Shown here piece after piece: positions 16,679-25,630 of a stretch of DNA of 31,035 bases. Where the stretch lies: positions 1-31,035 of the forward strand of contig JBKECH010000128.1 in the NCBI GenBank assembly GCA_047974415.1. Reading direction: 5' to 3'. The DNA comes from JBKEAJ01 sp047974415. GTDB taxonomy: Bacteria > Bacteroidota > Bacteroidia > Bacteroidales > Prolixibacteraceae. The notes beneath the pieces were generated by a model. That model saw nothing but the letters and a program-made list of their open reading frames with translations. It was not told where the DNA came from and made no database searches. The position numbers and the translations under genes are program-made. Position 1 is the first letter of the stretch, and every line of letters begins with the position of its first letter.

Positions 16679-19648
16679 TTAGAATGTAAGGTCTATTCCG
16701 AATATGAACTTGCGTGTGGATGGGTAAACTGCGGTTGATACTCCCGTTATTCTGCCGCTAGTAACGCCTGCGCTGGTAGTGGTCTTGGGGGGAATCTCGG
16801 GGTCGACACCCGAGTAGTTTGTAAATGTGAGGAGGTTTTCGCCAGAGATAAAGAATCGTAGATTTGAGATGTGGTATTGTGGCAGAGCAATGTTGTATCC
16901 GAATGTAAGGTTTCTAAGTTTAAGGTAGCTGCCGTCTTCAAGGTATCTTGATGAGACTTTGTTGGCATTTGACTTGTTATTGTAGCTAGCTAATGGGTGG
17001 GTGGCAATGTCGCCAGGTTTTTCCCATCTGGACCATCCGTCCATTAGTTTCATTTGGTTGCGGTCGGAGTATGTTCCGTCGGAGTCGTATTCGGCACGGG
17101 AGTAGTTGTAGATTTTTCCTCCCACGGAGTATCCGAAGGTTGCGCTGAAGTCGAGTTTTTTGTAGGATAGATTTGTTGCGAATCCGCCAAAGAATTTTGG
17201 GGTATATGCTCCGACGTTTACCTCGTCTGCTTCGGCGTATTTGCTAGTAGTAACGCGCTTTCCGTTGGAGTCTGTTTTGTACCACATTGGGCTTCCGTCC
17301 TCTGGGTTCACACCTGCCCACTCGCGTATGTACCATGTGTCGCAGTCTAGTCCAGGTTTTAACAGTTTGTTGGCACTTCCTGCTATGCCTGTTCCGTCGC
17401 CCACAATCATTTGGTTGCGCTGTCCGTATAGTCTTTCTATTTTGTTGCGGTTTAGTCCTAGGTTTGCGTCAAAGCTCCACAACCAGTCTTTGTTTTTGAT
17501 GATGTCGGCGCTTAGTGAGAATTCAATGCCTTTGTTGTTTAGCTCTCCGACGTTCTGCCACACCTTGGTAACTCCAACTACGCCCGTAATTGGGACGGCG
17601 TATAGAAGGTTGCTTGTGTTTTTGTTGTACCAGTCTATGGTCAGACGAATGCGCTCAATGAATGAGAGGTCGATTCCCATGCCTGTTGTAAATGTTCTTT
17701 CCCATGTCAGGTCTGCATTTCCGATTTGAGAGATGAGGGCGCCAGAAGTTCCGTCGTAACTTTGCGAGACTGAATATAAATCATACTGGGGGTATAGTTC
17801 GTTGGGGCGATTTCCTACTGAACCGTATGATGCACGTAGTTTCAGGAGGTCGAGCCATGAGCTTTTGAACCATTCTTCTCGGCTTATTGTCCAGCCTCCA
17901 CTAACAGAAAAGAAGTTGCCGTACTTGGCGTTGTCTCCAAAGTTAGATGCGCCGTCTCGCCTTAGGGAAAGCTGGCCGTAGTAGCGACCGTCGTAGCTGT
18001 AGTGTGCGTTCATAAAGTACGATTGTACTGCTGATTCTCTGAGGTTGCCAGATACTTTTTCGGGCACTGCTGTTACGTCCATGACTTCGAAGCCAGGGGC
18101 GAAGCCAGTTCCGTTTGCTGAGTTCCATTTGCTTCTGTAGTCGTTGAACTCGTATGCCAATAGTCCACTTAGACTGTGTGCTCCCCACGTTTTGTTGGCT
18201 TTTAGCAGTTGGTTGGTGTAGCGGCGTTCCATGTTTCTTTGAGATTCGGTAAGTCGTCCTTTCACGCCTTCGGCATCAGACGAGCGAGGGTCTGAATATT
18301 CACTACTGGAATATCCTATCCATCTGAAGTTGTTGACGGAAGAGAAGGTGAGCCAGTCGGTAAGTTTTACGTCGAAATCTAGGTTGCCCATGAATTCGTA
18401 TCTTGTCGATGCGCTGTGGTTCCATTGTAGGTCGTACAAGTAGTTTGTGTTGGTGCTGTTTACCCATGTGCTTGAGCGATGTCCGACTATATTTCCATCG
18501 GCATCATAAGGGCTATCCCAAGGGAGGTTTGAGTACATTGCAGATACGGAGTGCTGCTGGTTGTCGATGTTTCTGCGCGAGGCGGCAATGGATGGTTTTA
18601 TATTTAACCATGGTGCGAGCTGGAAGTCTGTTTTGTAGCGAAGGCTGTAGCGAGTGTAGTCGTAGCCTTTTATGGCTCCGGTTTCGTCATAGTATCCAAT
18701 AGATAAGTAGGATTTTGATTTTTCGCTTCCTCCTGAAATAGATACGTTGTAGTCTTGTGCTACTCCTGTCTGGCTAGCCAAATCCCACCAGCTGAAATTG
18801 CTGTCTCGTAGCTTTGAATCCCAACGAGGGAAAGATATTTCTGATGCATTGGAAAAAGATTGGAAGTAATCGTATAGTTCGGCTCCATTCATAACCTGAA
18901 GGTTTCCAGAATTCAAGCTGCTAAGTGCCATTTTTGCAGATGCTCTGATTGTCATTTTGTTGCTTTTTGCTCTGTTGGTAGTTACTACAATTACTCCGTT
19001 TGCGCCCTGCGAGCCGTATATTGCGGTGGATGCAGCATCCTTCAGGATGGACATGGACTCGATGTCGGCAGGGTTTAGGTCTCCTGAATTTGAACCTACA
19101 ATTACACCGTCGATAACCCACAAGGGGTCGTTGCTTCCGTTTACGGTCGATTTACCTCTTATAACAATGGAGCCCACTGACCCTGGTTGTCCGCTTCCTG
19201 GCGATACATATACACCAGGTGCTTTGCCGTTAAGCATATTCTCGACAGAGGGTGTTGTTGCATCCTTCAGTTTCTTTGAGCTTACTGTTTGCATAGAGCC
19301 TGTAAGGCTTTCTTTGCGTTGGGTGGTATAGCCAACAACAACAACTTCGTCCATGCCAATAGCATCTTCAGCCATAGTTACATTTATGACAGTTTGGTTT
19401 TTGACCTCTATTTCTTGCGTTTTCATTCCCATGAAAGAGAATACCAGTGTGATGTTGTTAGGAACATTAAGCGAATATTCGCCGTCAACATTTGTAATTG
19501 TTCCTTTGTTAGTGCCTTTTTGTATTACGGATGCCCCAGGTACTCCCATGCCATCTGTATCAACAACTTTACCACTCACATCGTGTTGTGCATACGCGCT
19601 ACTTAGTAGGGCGATGCAGATACTTAAAATTAATGTAACTTTCCGCAT
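16679..19648 (-). CDS. SusC/RagA family TonB-linked outer-membrane channel
   Basis: This is a TonB-dependent importer for oligosaccharides (989 aa), the channel of the SusCD complex. In order: a Sec signal (MRKVTLILSICIALLSSAYAQ), a carboxypeptidase-regulatory-like N-terminal domain (about 22-100; VSGKVVDTDGMGVPGASVIQ, GTITNVDGEYSLNVP), the DEVVVVGY TonB-box segment, and a plug domain (SVENMLNGKAPGVYV...IVIRGKSTVNG...PLWVIDGVIV...SMSILKDAASTAIYGSQGANGVIVVTT). The long beta barrel ends in STRKFIFGIDLTF with a terminal aromatic. A secondary membrane-associated glycan ligand is likely, but the specificity is not encoded in a readable motif. Fucose-rich substrates are inferred from the neighbouring GH29 genes. 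There is no sigma/anti-sigma pair next to it, and no consensus promoter is visible just upstream. Confidence 0.95.
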   Translation of the reverse strand: MRKVTLILSICIALLSSAYAQHDVSGKVVDTDGMGVPGASVIQKGTNKGTITNVDGEYSLNVPNNITLVFSFMGMKTQEIEVKNQTVINVTMAEDAIGMDEVVVVGYTTQRKESLTGSMQTVSSKKLKDATTPSVENMLNGKAPGVYVSPGSGQPGSVGSIVIRGKSTVNGSNDPLWVIDGVIVGSNSGDLNPADIESMSILKDAASTAIYGSQGANGVIVVTTNRAKSNKMTIRASAKMALSSLNSGNLQVMNGAELYDYFQSFSNASEISFPRWDSKLRDSNFSWWDLASQTGVAQDYNVSISGGSEKSKSYLSIGYYDETGAIKGYDYTRYSLRYKTDFQLAPWLNIKPSIAASRRNIDNQQHSVSAMYSNLPWDSPYDADGNIVGHRSSTWVNSTNTNYLYDLQWNHSASTRYEFMGNLDFDVKLTDWLTFSSVNNFRWIGYSSSEYSDPRSSDAEGVKGRLTESQRNMERRYTNQLLKANKTWGAHSLSGLLAYEFNDYRSKWNSANGTGFAPGFEVMDVTAVPEKVSGNLRESAVQSYFMNAHYSYDGRYYGQLSLRRDGASNFGDNAKYGNFFSVSGGWTISREEWFKSSWLDLLKLRASYGSVGNRPNELYPQYDLYSVSQSYDGTSGALISQIGNADLTWERTFTTGMGIDLSFIERIRLTIDWYNKNTSNLLYAVPITGVVGVTKVWQNVGELNNKGIEFSLSADIIKNKDWLWSFDANLGLNRNKIERLYGQRNQMIVGDGTGIAGSANKLLKPGLDCDTWYIREWAGVNPEDGSPMWYKTDSNGKRVTTSKYAEADEVNVGAYTPKFFGGFATNLSYKKLDFSATFGYSVGGKIYNYSRAEYDSDGTYSDRNQMKLMDGWSRWEKPGDIATHPLASYNNKSNANKVSSRYLEDGSYLKLRNLTFGYNIALPQYHISNLRFFISGENLLTFTNYSGVDPEIPPKTTTSAGVTSGRITGVSTAVYPSTRKFIFGIDLTF

Positions 19649-19689
19649 GCGTTTTGTTTTATGGATTATTATATGTTTATTTCTTATAC

Positions 19690-19725
19690 TAAAAGCAAGG
19701 GCAAGCCAAAACGACTCGCCCTTGC
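19690..19725 (-). terminator. Intrinsic terminator of rpsA
   Basis: On the minus strand GCAAGGGC pairs perfectly with GCCCTTGC, with extra pairing of GAG to CTT inside, followed by TTTTAG. It lies about 20 bases past the rpsA stop and just upstream of susC, isolating the two. Confidence 0.85.
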
Positions 19726-19745
19726 ATATTTTTAATCGAAGAGAC

Positions 19746-21701
19746 TTATTTTTTCTTTTCTTCGGCTTTCTCCATTTGAGATTTCAATTCTGCAAACCCA
19801 CTTACATCGCCAAGGGTAGTTTTCTCGCCTTTGTCGATAATGACAGTTGGCTTAGAGTTGTTGCTACCTTTGTTGCTGTCTGCTGGTTTGTCGTTAGAAG
19901 GTTTTCCTGCATCTTCCCAGGTTCTTGAGTGTGATACAAGTATTCTTCTTGCAGCCTTAGAGAAGTCGAGCACTTTGAATGCTAGTTTATCGTCAATCTT
20001 AGCCTGTGTCTTATCTTCTTTTTGCAAGTGACGTGTTGTAACAAAGCCTTCTACACCATAGGGAAGTGAAATGACAGCTCCTTTGTCGACCATCTCAGTG
20101 ATAGTTCCTTCGTGGATAGATTCTGGAGTGAAGATTGTTTCAAATACATCCCAAGGGTTTTCTTCGAGTTGTTTATGTCCTAGGCTCAATCTGCGATTTT
20201 CCATGTCGATGTCCAATACTTGCACATCTATTTTCTCGCCTATGGAAGTAAATTCCGATGGGTGTTTTACTTTTTTTGTCCATGATAGGTCGGAAATATG
20301 GATCAAGCCGTCAACACCTTCTTCTATTTCTACAAATACTCCAAAATTGGTAAAGTTTCTAACTTTTGCGGATAATTTAGTTCCTACAGGGTATTTTGTG
20401 TCGATACTTTCCCATGGGTCTGGATGAAGTTGTTTGATACCTAATGACATTTTTCGTTCGTCTCTGTCTAGAGTAAGAATAACAGTTTCGACTTCGTCGC
20501 CAACTTTCAAGAAGTCTTGTGCGCTTCTAAGATGTTGAGACCATGACATTTCTGATACGTGTATAAGACCCTCTACGCCAGGAGCAACTTCAACAAAAGC
20601 GCCATAGTCGGCAAGTACAACCACTTTTCCTTTTATTTTGTCGTCGACTTTAAGTTCTGTATCCAAAGCATCCCATGGATGTGGAGTAAGTTGTTTTAGA
20701 CCAAGGGCAATTCGTTTTTTCTCGTCGTCAAATTCAAGGATAACGACATTAAGAGTTTGGTCTAGTTCTACCTCTTCGGATGGGTGGTTAACACGCCCCC
20801 AAGAAAGGTCTGTGATGTGTATAAGTCCGTCAACGCCTCCAAGGTCTATAAATACTCCGTATGAGGTGATGTTTTTAACAACGCCTTCAAGTACCTGTCC
20901 TTTTTCGAGTTTCGAGATGATTTCTTTTTTCTGTGTTTCTAGTTCTGCTTCAATAAGTGCTTTATGAGAAACGACAACGTTGCGGAATTCGTGGTTAATC
21001 TTAACAACTTTGAATTCCATTGTTTTTCCTACGTATAAATCGTAGTCGCGAATTGGTTTAACATCAATTTGCGAACCTGGCAAGAAAGCTTCGATGCCGA
21101 ATACGTCTACAATCATACCGCCTTTTGTGCGACATTTTATGTATCCTTTGCAGATCTCATCTTTGTCGAATGCTTCGTTTACTCTATCCCATGATCTGAG
21201 GGCTCTTGCTTTCTTATGAGAAAGAACCATCTGTCCTTTAGGGTCTTCGAGCGTTTCGACAAATACTTCAACCTTGTCGCCAACTTTCAGTTCGGTGTTG
21301 TAACGAAATTCGCTGAGGCTGACTATTCCATCGGATTTGTAGCCTATTTCTACAACGACTTCGCTTTTTGTAATGGCAATAACAAGACCTTCTACTACTT
21401 CTTTTTCTTGTATCGATGTTAGTGTTTTCTCGTATTCGTTTGCTTCTGGTGTACCTTCTTTTGATGTTAGGGTGCTGCCTTGGTTTGCCTCGAAAGAATC
21501 CCAATCAAAGTCTGCCTCTGGCTCGGCGCTAGTTTCTGGGGCTTCTTTCTTTGCTGTTGGAGCTGTTTCTAGAGTGCTCTCTTCTGTGTTTTTTTCTGTT
21601 TTTTCGGGCTTTGGAGCTGTTTTCTCGCTCTTAGCTTCCGAAGTAGCTTGTGCTTCTTGCTCTACCTCTGCGGTAGGGTTTTCTAAATTTTCTGTTGTCA
21701 T
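19746..21701 (-). CDS. rpsA: 30S ribosomal protein S1
   Basis: S1 docks mRNA on the small ribosomal subunit. The 651-residue protein has six S1/OB-fold domains at about 100-167, 187-255, 272-341, 357-428, 444-515 and 531-600. Domains three to five carry the classic pattern VxNxTxFGxFVxxxxGxxGLIHxSxLSW (ITSYGVFIDLGGVDGLIHITDLSW and relatives). A low-complexity acidic N-terminal extension of about 95 residues (E, K, A, T, P) and a charged Asn/Lys-rich tail (KPADSNKGSNNSKP...EKAEEKKK) flank the domains, as is usual for Bacteroidota S1. It has its own consensus promoter and terminator and is monocistronic. Confidence 0.96.
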   Translation of the reverse strand: MTTENLENPTAEVEQEAQATSEAKSEKTAPKPEKTEKNTEESTLETAPTAKKEAPETSAEPEADFDWDSFEANQGSTLTSKEGTPEANEYEKTLTSIQEKEVVEGLVIAITKSEVVVEIGYKSDGIVSLSEFRYNTELKVGDKVEVFVETLEDPKGQMVLSHKKARALRSWDRVNEAFDKDEICKGYIKCRTKGGMIVDVFGIEAFLPGSQIDVKPIRDYDLYVGKTMEFKVVKINHEFRNVVVSHKALIEAELETQKKEIISKLEKGQVLEGVVKNITSYGVFIDLGGVDGLIHITDLSWGRVNHPSEEVELDQTLNVVILEFDDEKKRIALGLKQLTPHPWDALDTELKVDDKIKGKVVVLADYGAFVEVAPGVEGLIHVSEMSWSQHLRSAQDFLKVGDEVETVILTLDRDERKMSLGIKQLHPDPWESIDTKYPVGTKLSAKVRNFTNFGVFVEIEEGVDGLIHISDLSWTKKVKHPSEFTSIGEKIDVQVLDIDMENRRLSLGHKQLEENPWDVFETIFTPESIHEGTITEMVDKGAVISLPYGVEGFVTTRHLQKEDKTQAKIDDKLAFKVLDFSKAARRILVSHSRTWEDAGKPSNDKPADSNKGSNNSKPTVIIDKGEKTTLGDVSGFAELKSQMEKAEEKKK

Positions 21702-21757
21702 AATTTTTAAATAAAACTTTTAGTGATTAGACATTATGTTTTTTATAAATACGGACG

Positions 21758-21788
21758 CAAAGTTAGTACTTTTATGTTTCTAGACAAA
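21758..21788 (-). promoter_or_regulatory. Bacteroidota sigma promoter for rpsA
   Basis: The minus strand reads TTTG, then 19 bases, then TAACTTTG, an exact consensus match. Initiation near 21752 gives a leader of about 50 AT-rich bases. Confidence 0.8.
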
Positions 21789-21821
21789 AGAAAAATATTA
21801 ATTTTCAATAAATTAAAGGGC

Positions 21822-22799
21822 TTAAAAGTGTTTTCTGTCTTCTGAGAAATCAAGATACTTAAACTGCTCTTCAAGGTCAGACATTCTCAAGAGTATTTTT
21901 TCTCTAAATTGTAGATAATCGTCTGAATTTTGGTTGCGAGGTTTATGTTTTGTTGCAGCAATAATTTTCATAACAGCATTGTAGTTTTTTTGTGTGTCAG
22001 TGTCAGATATGTTGTCCATGAACTTACTCCATATAATCTCTATAGCCAGTGGCGATGGATGAATCATATCATCTGCATAATACCGATAGTCGCGAAGTTC
22101 GTCTATCATAATTTCGTATGTTGGGAAATACTCGACATTATGAAATTTGTTGCAAAGCTTGCTTGTTGCTAGTAACAAGCAAGCTTTGCTCAGATGGTTC
22201 TCTACTGCACCATCCTTCAGGTGTCTTATGGGGCTCACTGTCAGTAGTATATTTACGTCTTCGTTAATTGTGAATATAGCCTTGAAAGCATCTGTCAATT
22301 GAGATTCTATTTCTGATACTGTCAGTCTCCTTCTTTTGAATTTTGTGGGGGTTTGCTTGTGGCAGTTTGTTACTATTTCGCCTGTGTCAGCAAGCTCATA
22401 AATCCATGATGTGCCTAGGGTGATAATGATTGTTTGCGAGCTTTTAAGGTAAGCTGAAAAAGATTGCATCGAGGTGTTGATATACTCGCAGGTTTTGTGT
22501 TGCGATTCAAATGCCAAATCGCTATGAAAATCGAAGGACTTCCAGAGTCCCTCGTGCTTAAAGAACTGCTTGGGAGAGTAATCCTTGCCAGTCAGGGTGC
22601 TAAGGATTTGCTTTGAAATGCTTGTAGGGTTATACGCAATGCCCAGTGGGTTTGCGAGGAAGTCGAACTTTCCTTCCGTAAGTTTATCTCCTATATTATT
22701 GGCAAAGCAGGAACCTAGTGTAAGTCCTCTATCTTCGTATTTTAACTTAGCCTTTAGTTTAGGGATGTTGACAACTGTTTGTAATGTGATGTTTTTCAT
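21822..22799 (-). CDS. GSCFA domain protein
   Basis: This 325-residue protein is named for its N-terminal motif, seen here as TLGSCFANNIGDKL with the nucleophile-like serine. The GSCFA family resembles SGNH/GDSL hydrolases, and the C-terminal YYADDMIHPSPLAIEIIWSKF supplies the Asp and His expected of such a fold. FANPLGIAYNP, TLGTSWIYEL and LLTVSPIRHLKDG are other family blocks. Substrates are unknown; an acyl-ester hydrolase or acetyl-transfer role is inference. I chose the ATG at 22799 (MKNITLQ); the longer frame up to 22913 has a basic, unlikely N terminus. It is read away from rpsA's promoter on the same strand; no terminator separates it from the rpsA promoter. Confidence 0.88.
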   Translation of the reverse strand: MKNITLQTVVNIPKLKAKLKYEDRGLTLGSCFANNIGDKLTEGKFDFLANPLGIAYNPTSISKQILSTLTGKDYSPKQFFKHEGLWKSFDFHSDLAFESQHKTCEYINTSMQSFSAYLKSSQTIIITLGTSWIYELADTGEIVTNCHKQTPTKFKRRRLTVSEIESQLTDAFKAIFTINEDVNILLTVSPIRHLKDGAVENHLSKACLLLATSKLCNKFHNVEYFPTYEIMIDELRDYRYYADDMIHPSPLAIEIIWSKFMDNISDTDTQKNYNAVMKIIAATKHKPRNQNSDDYLQFREKILLRMSDLEEQFKYLDFSEDRKHF

Positions 22800-22947
22800 A
22801 TTACATATATAGGTTAGAGTGTTAAATTGAGTCTGTCTGTAATACCGTAAGCCAACATGCATATATTGTAAGCAGTTTTGTCTTTTTTGCTTGTGCTGTT
22901 TGTGACGCACCACTAAAGTCTCTCAAGATAAAATCGGCATAATCAAA

Positions 22948-22979
22948 CAAAAAAGAGACCTACACTGCTGTAAGTCTCT
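22948..22979 (-). terminator. Intrinsic terminator after tRNA-Ile2
   Basis: On the minus strand AGAGACTTAC pairs with GTAGGTCTCT (one G-U pair) around AGCAGT, followed by six T-rich bases. It is just downstream of the tRNA. Confidence 0.85.
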
Positions 22980-22984
22980 CACTG

Positions 22985-23058
22985 TGGGCCCACCTGGGCT
23001 TGAACCAGGGACCCCCTGATTATGAGTCAGGTGCTCTAACCAACTGAGCTATAGGCCC
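22985..23058 (-). tRNA. tRNA-Ile2 (CAT, lysidine type)
   Basis: The cloverleaf is complete: acceptor GGGCCTA/TGGGCCC with A73, anticodon arm CCTGA-CTCATAA-TCAGG, and T arm CCTGG-TTCAAGC-CCAGG. The anticodon is CAT. Its acceptor and CTCATAA loop resemble known Ile2 tRNAs, whose wobble C becomes lysidine to read AUA. The other CAT tRNA at 347 carries the elongator-Met-type G1-U72. The Met versus Ile2 assignment is inference from these features. Confidence 0.75.
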
Positions 23059-23073
23059 TGCAAAACTGCGTTG

Positions 23074-23104
23074 CAAATATAGTAATGATTTAGCACTCGA
23101 CAAA
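23074..23104 (-). promoter_or_regulatory. Bacteroidota sigma promoter for tRNA-Ile2
   Basis: The minus strand reads TTTG, then 19 bases, then TATATTTG, an exact match ending 16 bases before the tRNA. Confidence 0.8.
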
Positions 23105-23251
23105 ACAATATTAGGTAAAAAACATCATAAAAAATGCAATGGTCTACAAATAACACAGATACAAGTTGACTACATTTCTTATTTTGCTTATTTATATCAG
23201 ATGTTCGACAAAAATCATTTACTTTGTATGCATAAAATAAATAAATAAACG

Positions 23252-24277
23252 ATGGCAAAGAAAAGAATAGGCATACTTACTGCCGGAGGTGACTGTCCTG
23301 GTTTGAATGCGGCAATAAGAGGAATAGGCAAGACCGCGATAGTAGAGTATGGGATGGAGGTCATTGGCTTCAAGGCTGGTTATACTGGACTGTTGGAGAT
23401 GGATTATGAGAAGCTCTCGGCGCAACAACTTTCAGGGATTCTGACTTTGGGAGGTACTGTTTTGGGTACTTCGCGCATGAAGCCTTTTAAGGGTAACAAT
23501 AGTCATATCGACAAGCCTGCACAAATCAAAGAAAATTACGACGAGCTGGGGCTAGACTGTTTGGTGTGTATTGGTGGAAACGGAACAATGAAAACGGCTC
23601 ACAAGCTTTCGGAGGAGGGGCTGAACGTTATAGGCATCCCCAAAACAATAGACAATGATGTTTGGGGGACCGATTTGACTTTTGGCTTTGATTCGGCAGT
23701 AAGCATCGCTACCGAAGCAATAGACAGACTACATACTACTGCCAATTCTCATCAAAGAGTTATGTTGATTGAAGTGATGGGGCATGACGCTGGATGGATA
23801 GCCCTTTATGCAGGGATAGCTGGTGGTGGGGATGTAATTCTGCTTCCAGAGTTGGGCTACGATATGGATGTTATCTGCGAGAAAATTAATCAACGCTACG
23901 AGGAGAAAAAACCATATTCTATCGTTGTCGTTGCCGAGGGAATTAAAACGGATGGGAGCGACTCGGCAGTGCATAGCATTGCAAAACAATTGGATAAGAG
24001 AATAGATGCAGAGACCCGCTGTACTGTTTTGGGATATACGCAAAGAGGAGGAGCGCCTACTGCAATGGATAGGGTGTTGGCGACGCAATACGGAGCTTTT
24101 GCGGCAGAATGTATTGCCAATGAGAATTATAATCAGATGGTTGCATTCAGAAAGAATCAGCTTAAATGCATTCCTCTGGAGGAAGTCGGGGGTAAATTAA
24201 AATTGGTAAACAAAAATCATAATTTAATTGACAAAGGGCACAAGATGGGCATATCATTTGGAGTAGAAATACAGTAA
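23252..24277 (+). CDS. pfkA: 6-phosphofructokinase, group with G104/K124-type signature
   Basis: This enzyme phosphorylates fructose 6-phosphate in glycolysis (341 aa). The substrate motifs are intact: GILTAGGDCPGLNAAIRG at the N terminus, PKTIDNDVWGTD with catalytic Asp134, FGFDSAVSIATEAIDRLHTTA, IEVMGHDAGWIAL, VVVAEG and LGYTQRGGAPTAMDR. The phosphoryl-donor loop reads IGGNGTMKTA: Gly111 fits an ATP enzyme, but the residue equal to E. coli Asp103 is Asn110. Lys131 in PKTIDND is the residue usually seen in pyrophosphate-dependent enzymes. This mix is typical of the ATP-leaning group III clade, so donor choice is not certain. It is followed 14 bases later by glyA, suggesting co-transcription. 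Confidence 0.9.
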   Translation: MAKKRIGILTAGGDCPGLNAAIRGIGKTAIVEYGMEVIGFKAGYTGLLEMDYEKLSAQQLSGILTLGGTVLGTSRMKPFKGNNSHIDKPAQIKENYDELGLDCLVCIGGNGTMKTAHKLSEEGLNVIGIPKTIDNDVWGTDLTFGFDSAVSIATEAIDRLHTTANSHQRVMLIEVMGHDAGWIALYAGIAGGGDVILLPELGYDMDVICEKINQRYEEKKPYSIVVVAEGIKTDGSDSAVHSIAKQLDKRIDAETRCTVLGYTQRGGAPTAMDRVLATQYGAFAAECIANENYNQMVAFRKNQLKCIPLEEVGGKLKLVNKNHNLIDKGHKMGISFGVEIQ

Positions 24278-24291
24278 ATCAATATTATACG

Positions 24292-25572
24292 ATGCAAAGA
24301 GATGAAAGGATATTTGATCTGATAGAAGAAGAAAAGAAACGTCAGACGCTAGGCATTGAGTTAATTGCCTCAGAGAATTATGTAAGCAATCAGGTTTTGG
24401 AAGCTATGGGCTCGGTACTTACCAATAAGTATGCTGAAGGCTATCCTGCAAAAAGGTATTATGGAGGTTGTGAAGTTGTAGACAAGGTGGAACAATTAGC
24501 CATAGACCGTTTGTGTGAGTTGTTTGGTGCAGAATATGCTAATGTGCAACCACACTCTGGAGCGCAGGCAAATGCTGCTGTTATGAGTGTTGTCCTAAAT
24601 CCAGGCGATAAATTTATGGGTTTAGATTTAGCACATGGTGGACACCTAACACATGGCTCGCCAGTGAATTATTCTGGCATACTATACAATCCTGTAGCCT
24701 ACCATGTTCAGGAGGCAACGGGGAAAATAGATTACGATGAAATGGAACGTATTGCAATATCAGAGAAACCTAGACTCATCATTGGTGGAGCTTCTGCGTA
24801 TTGCCGTGAGTGGGACTATGAAAGGATGCGACAGATTGCCGACAAGATAGGTGCAATACTGATGATTGACATGGCTCATACAGCAGGATTGATTGCAGCA
24901 GGCTTGCTCAATAATCCTGTTGCGCATGCCCATATTGTAACTTCGACAACACACAAAACACTCAGAGGACCACGTGGAGGAGTGATTATTGTGGGCAAAA
25001 ATATTCCCAATCCATGGGGGATAGCGACGAAGAGAGGAGAAGTAAGAACACTTGGTTCTTTGATAGATTCGGCGGTGTTTCCTGGTCAGCAAGGAGGTCC
25101 TTTAGAGCATGTTATTGCAGGTAAGGCAGTGTCATTTGGCGAAGCCTTGAAAGCAGAATATAAAATATATCAGAAGCAGGTGATTGCAAATGCCAAAGCT
25201 ATGGCCAATGCGTTTGTTCAAAAGGGTTATAAATTGATTTCGGACGGTACAGACAACCATTTGATGCTTATAGATCTACGTTCAAAATATCCAAATCTAA
25301 CAGGAAAGCTTGCAGAAAAAGTGCTAGGCGAAGCTGATATCACAGTCAACAAGAATATGGTGCCTTTTGACAGCAGAACTCCATTTACAACCTCGGGTAT
25401 CAGAGTGGGTACGCCCGCAATCACTTCAAGAGGTATTAAAGAGGAGGATATAAGGACAATTGTAGATTTGTTCGACAAGGTTCTTGCAAACCATGACAAT
25501 GACAGTATTAAGCAAGAGGTGCGTGAGGCTGTTAACGATTTGATGGGCGATAAACCATTGTTTGCATGGTAA
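24292..25572 (+). CDS. glyA: Serine hydroxymethyltransferase
   Basis: GlyA is a PLP enzyme that converts serine and tetrahydrofolate into glycine and 5,10-methylene-tetrahydrofolate, the main one-carbon source. The 426-residue length is normal. Motifs: LIASENYVSNQVLEAMGS, TNKYAEGYPAKRYYGGCE, VQPHSGAQAN, MIDMAHTAGLIAAG and the PLP lysine Lys222 in TSTTHKTLRGPRGG. The C-terminal RVGTPAITSRG binds the substrate carboxylate. It lies 14 bases after the phosphofructokinase gene and ends before a strong hairpin. Confidence 0.97.
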   Translation: MQRDERIFDLIEEEKKRQTLGIELIASENYVSNQVLEAMGSVLTNKYAEGYPAKRYYGGCEVVDKVEQLAIDRLCELFGAEYANVQPHSGAQANAAVMSVVLNPGDKFMGLDLAHGGHLTHGSPVNYSGILYNPVAYHVQEATGKIDYDEMERIAISEKPRLIIGGASAYCREWDYERMRQIADKIGAILMIDMAHTAGLIAAGLLNNPVAHAHIVTSTTHKTLRGPRGGVIIVGKNIPNPWGIATKRGEVRTLGSLIDSAVFPGQQGGPLEHVIAGKAVSFGEALKAEYKIYQKQVIANAKAMANAFVQKGYKLISDGTDNHLMLIDLRSKYPNLTGKLAEKVLGEADITVNKNMVPFDSRTPFTTSGIRVGTPAITSRGIKEEDIRTIVDLFDKVLANHDNDSIKQEVREAVNDLMGDKPLFAW

Positions 25573-25589
25573 TTCCAAGTTGCTTTGCT

Positions 25590-25630
25590 AGAAAGAGTCT
25601 CGATGTTATTTGTCGAGGCTCTTTCTATTT
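25590..25630 (+). terminator. Intrinsic terminator of the pfkA-glyA unit
   Basis: AGAAAGAG-TCTCGA pairs with TCGAGG-CTCTTTCT, a stem of about 14 bp with one bulged base, followed by ATTTA. It is immediately next to the dispersed element that begins at 25630. Confidence 0.75.
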
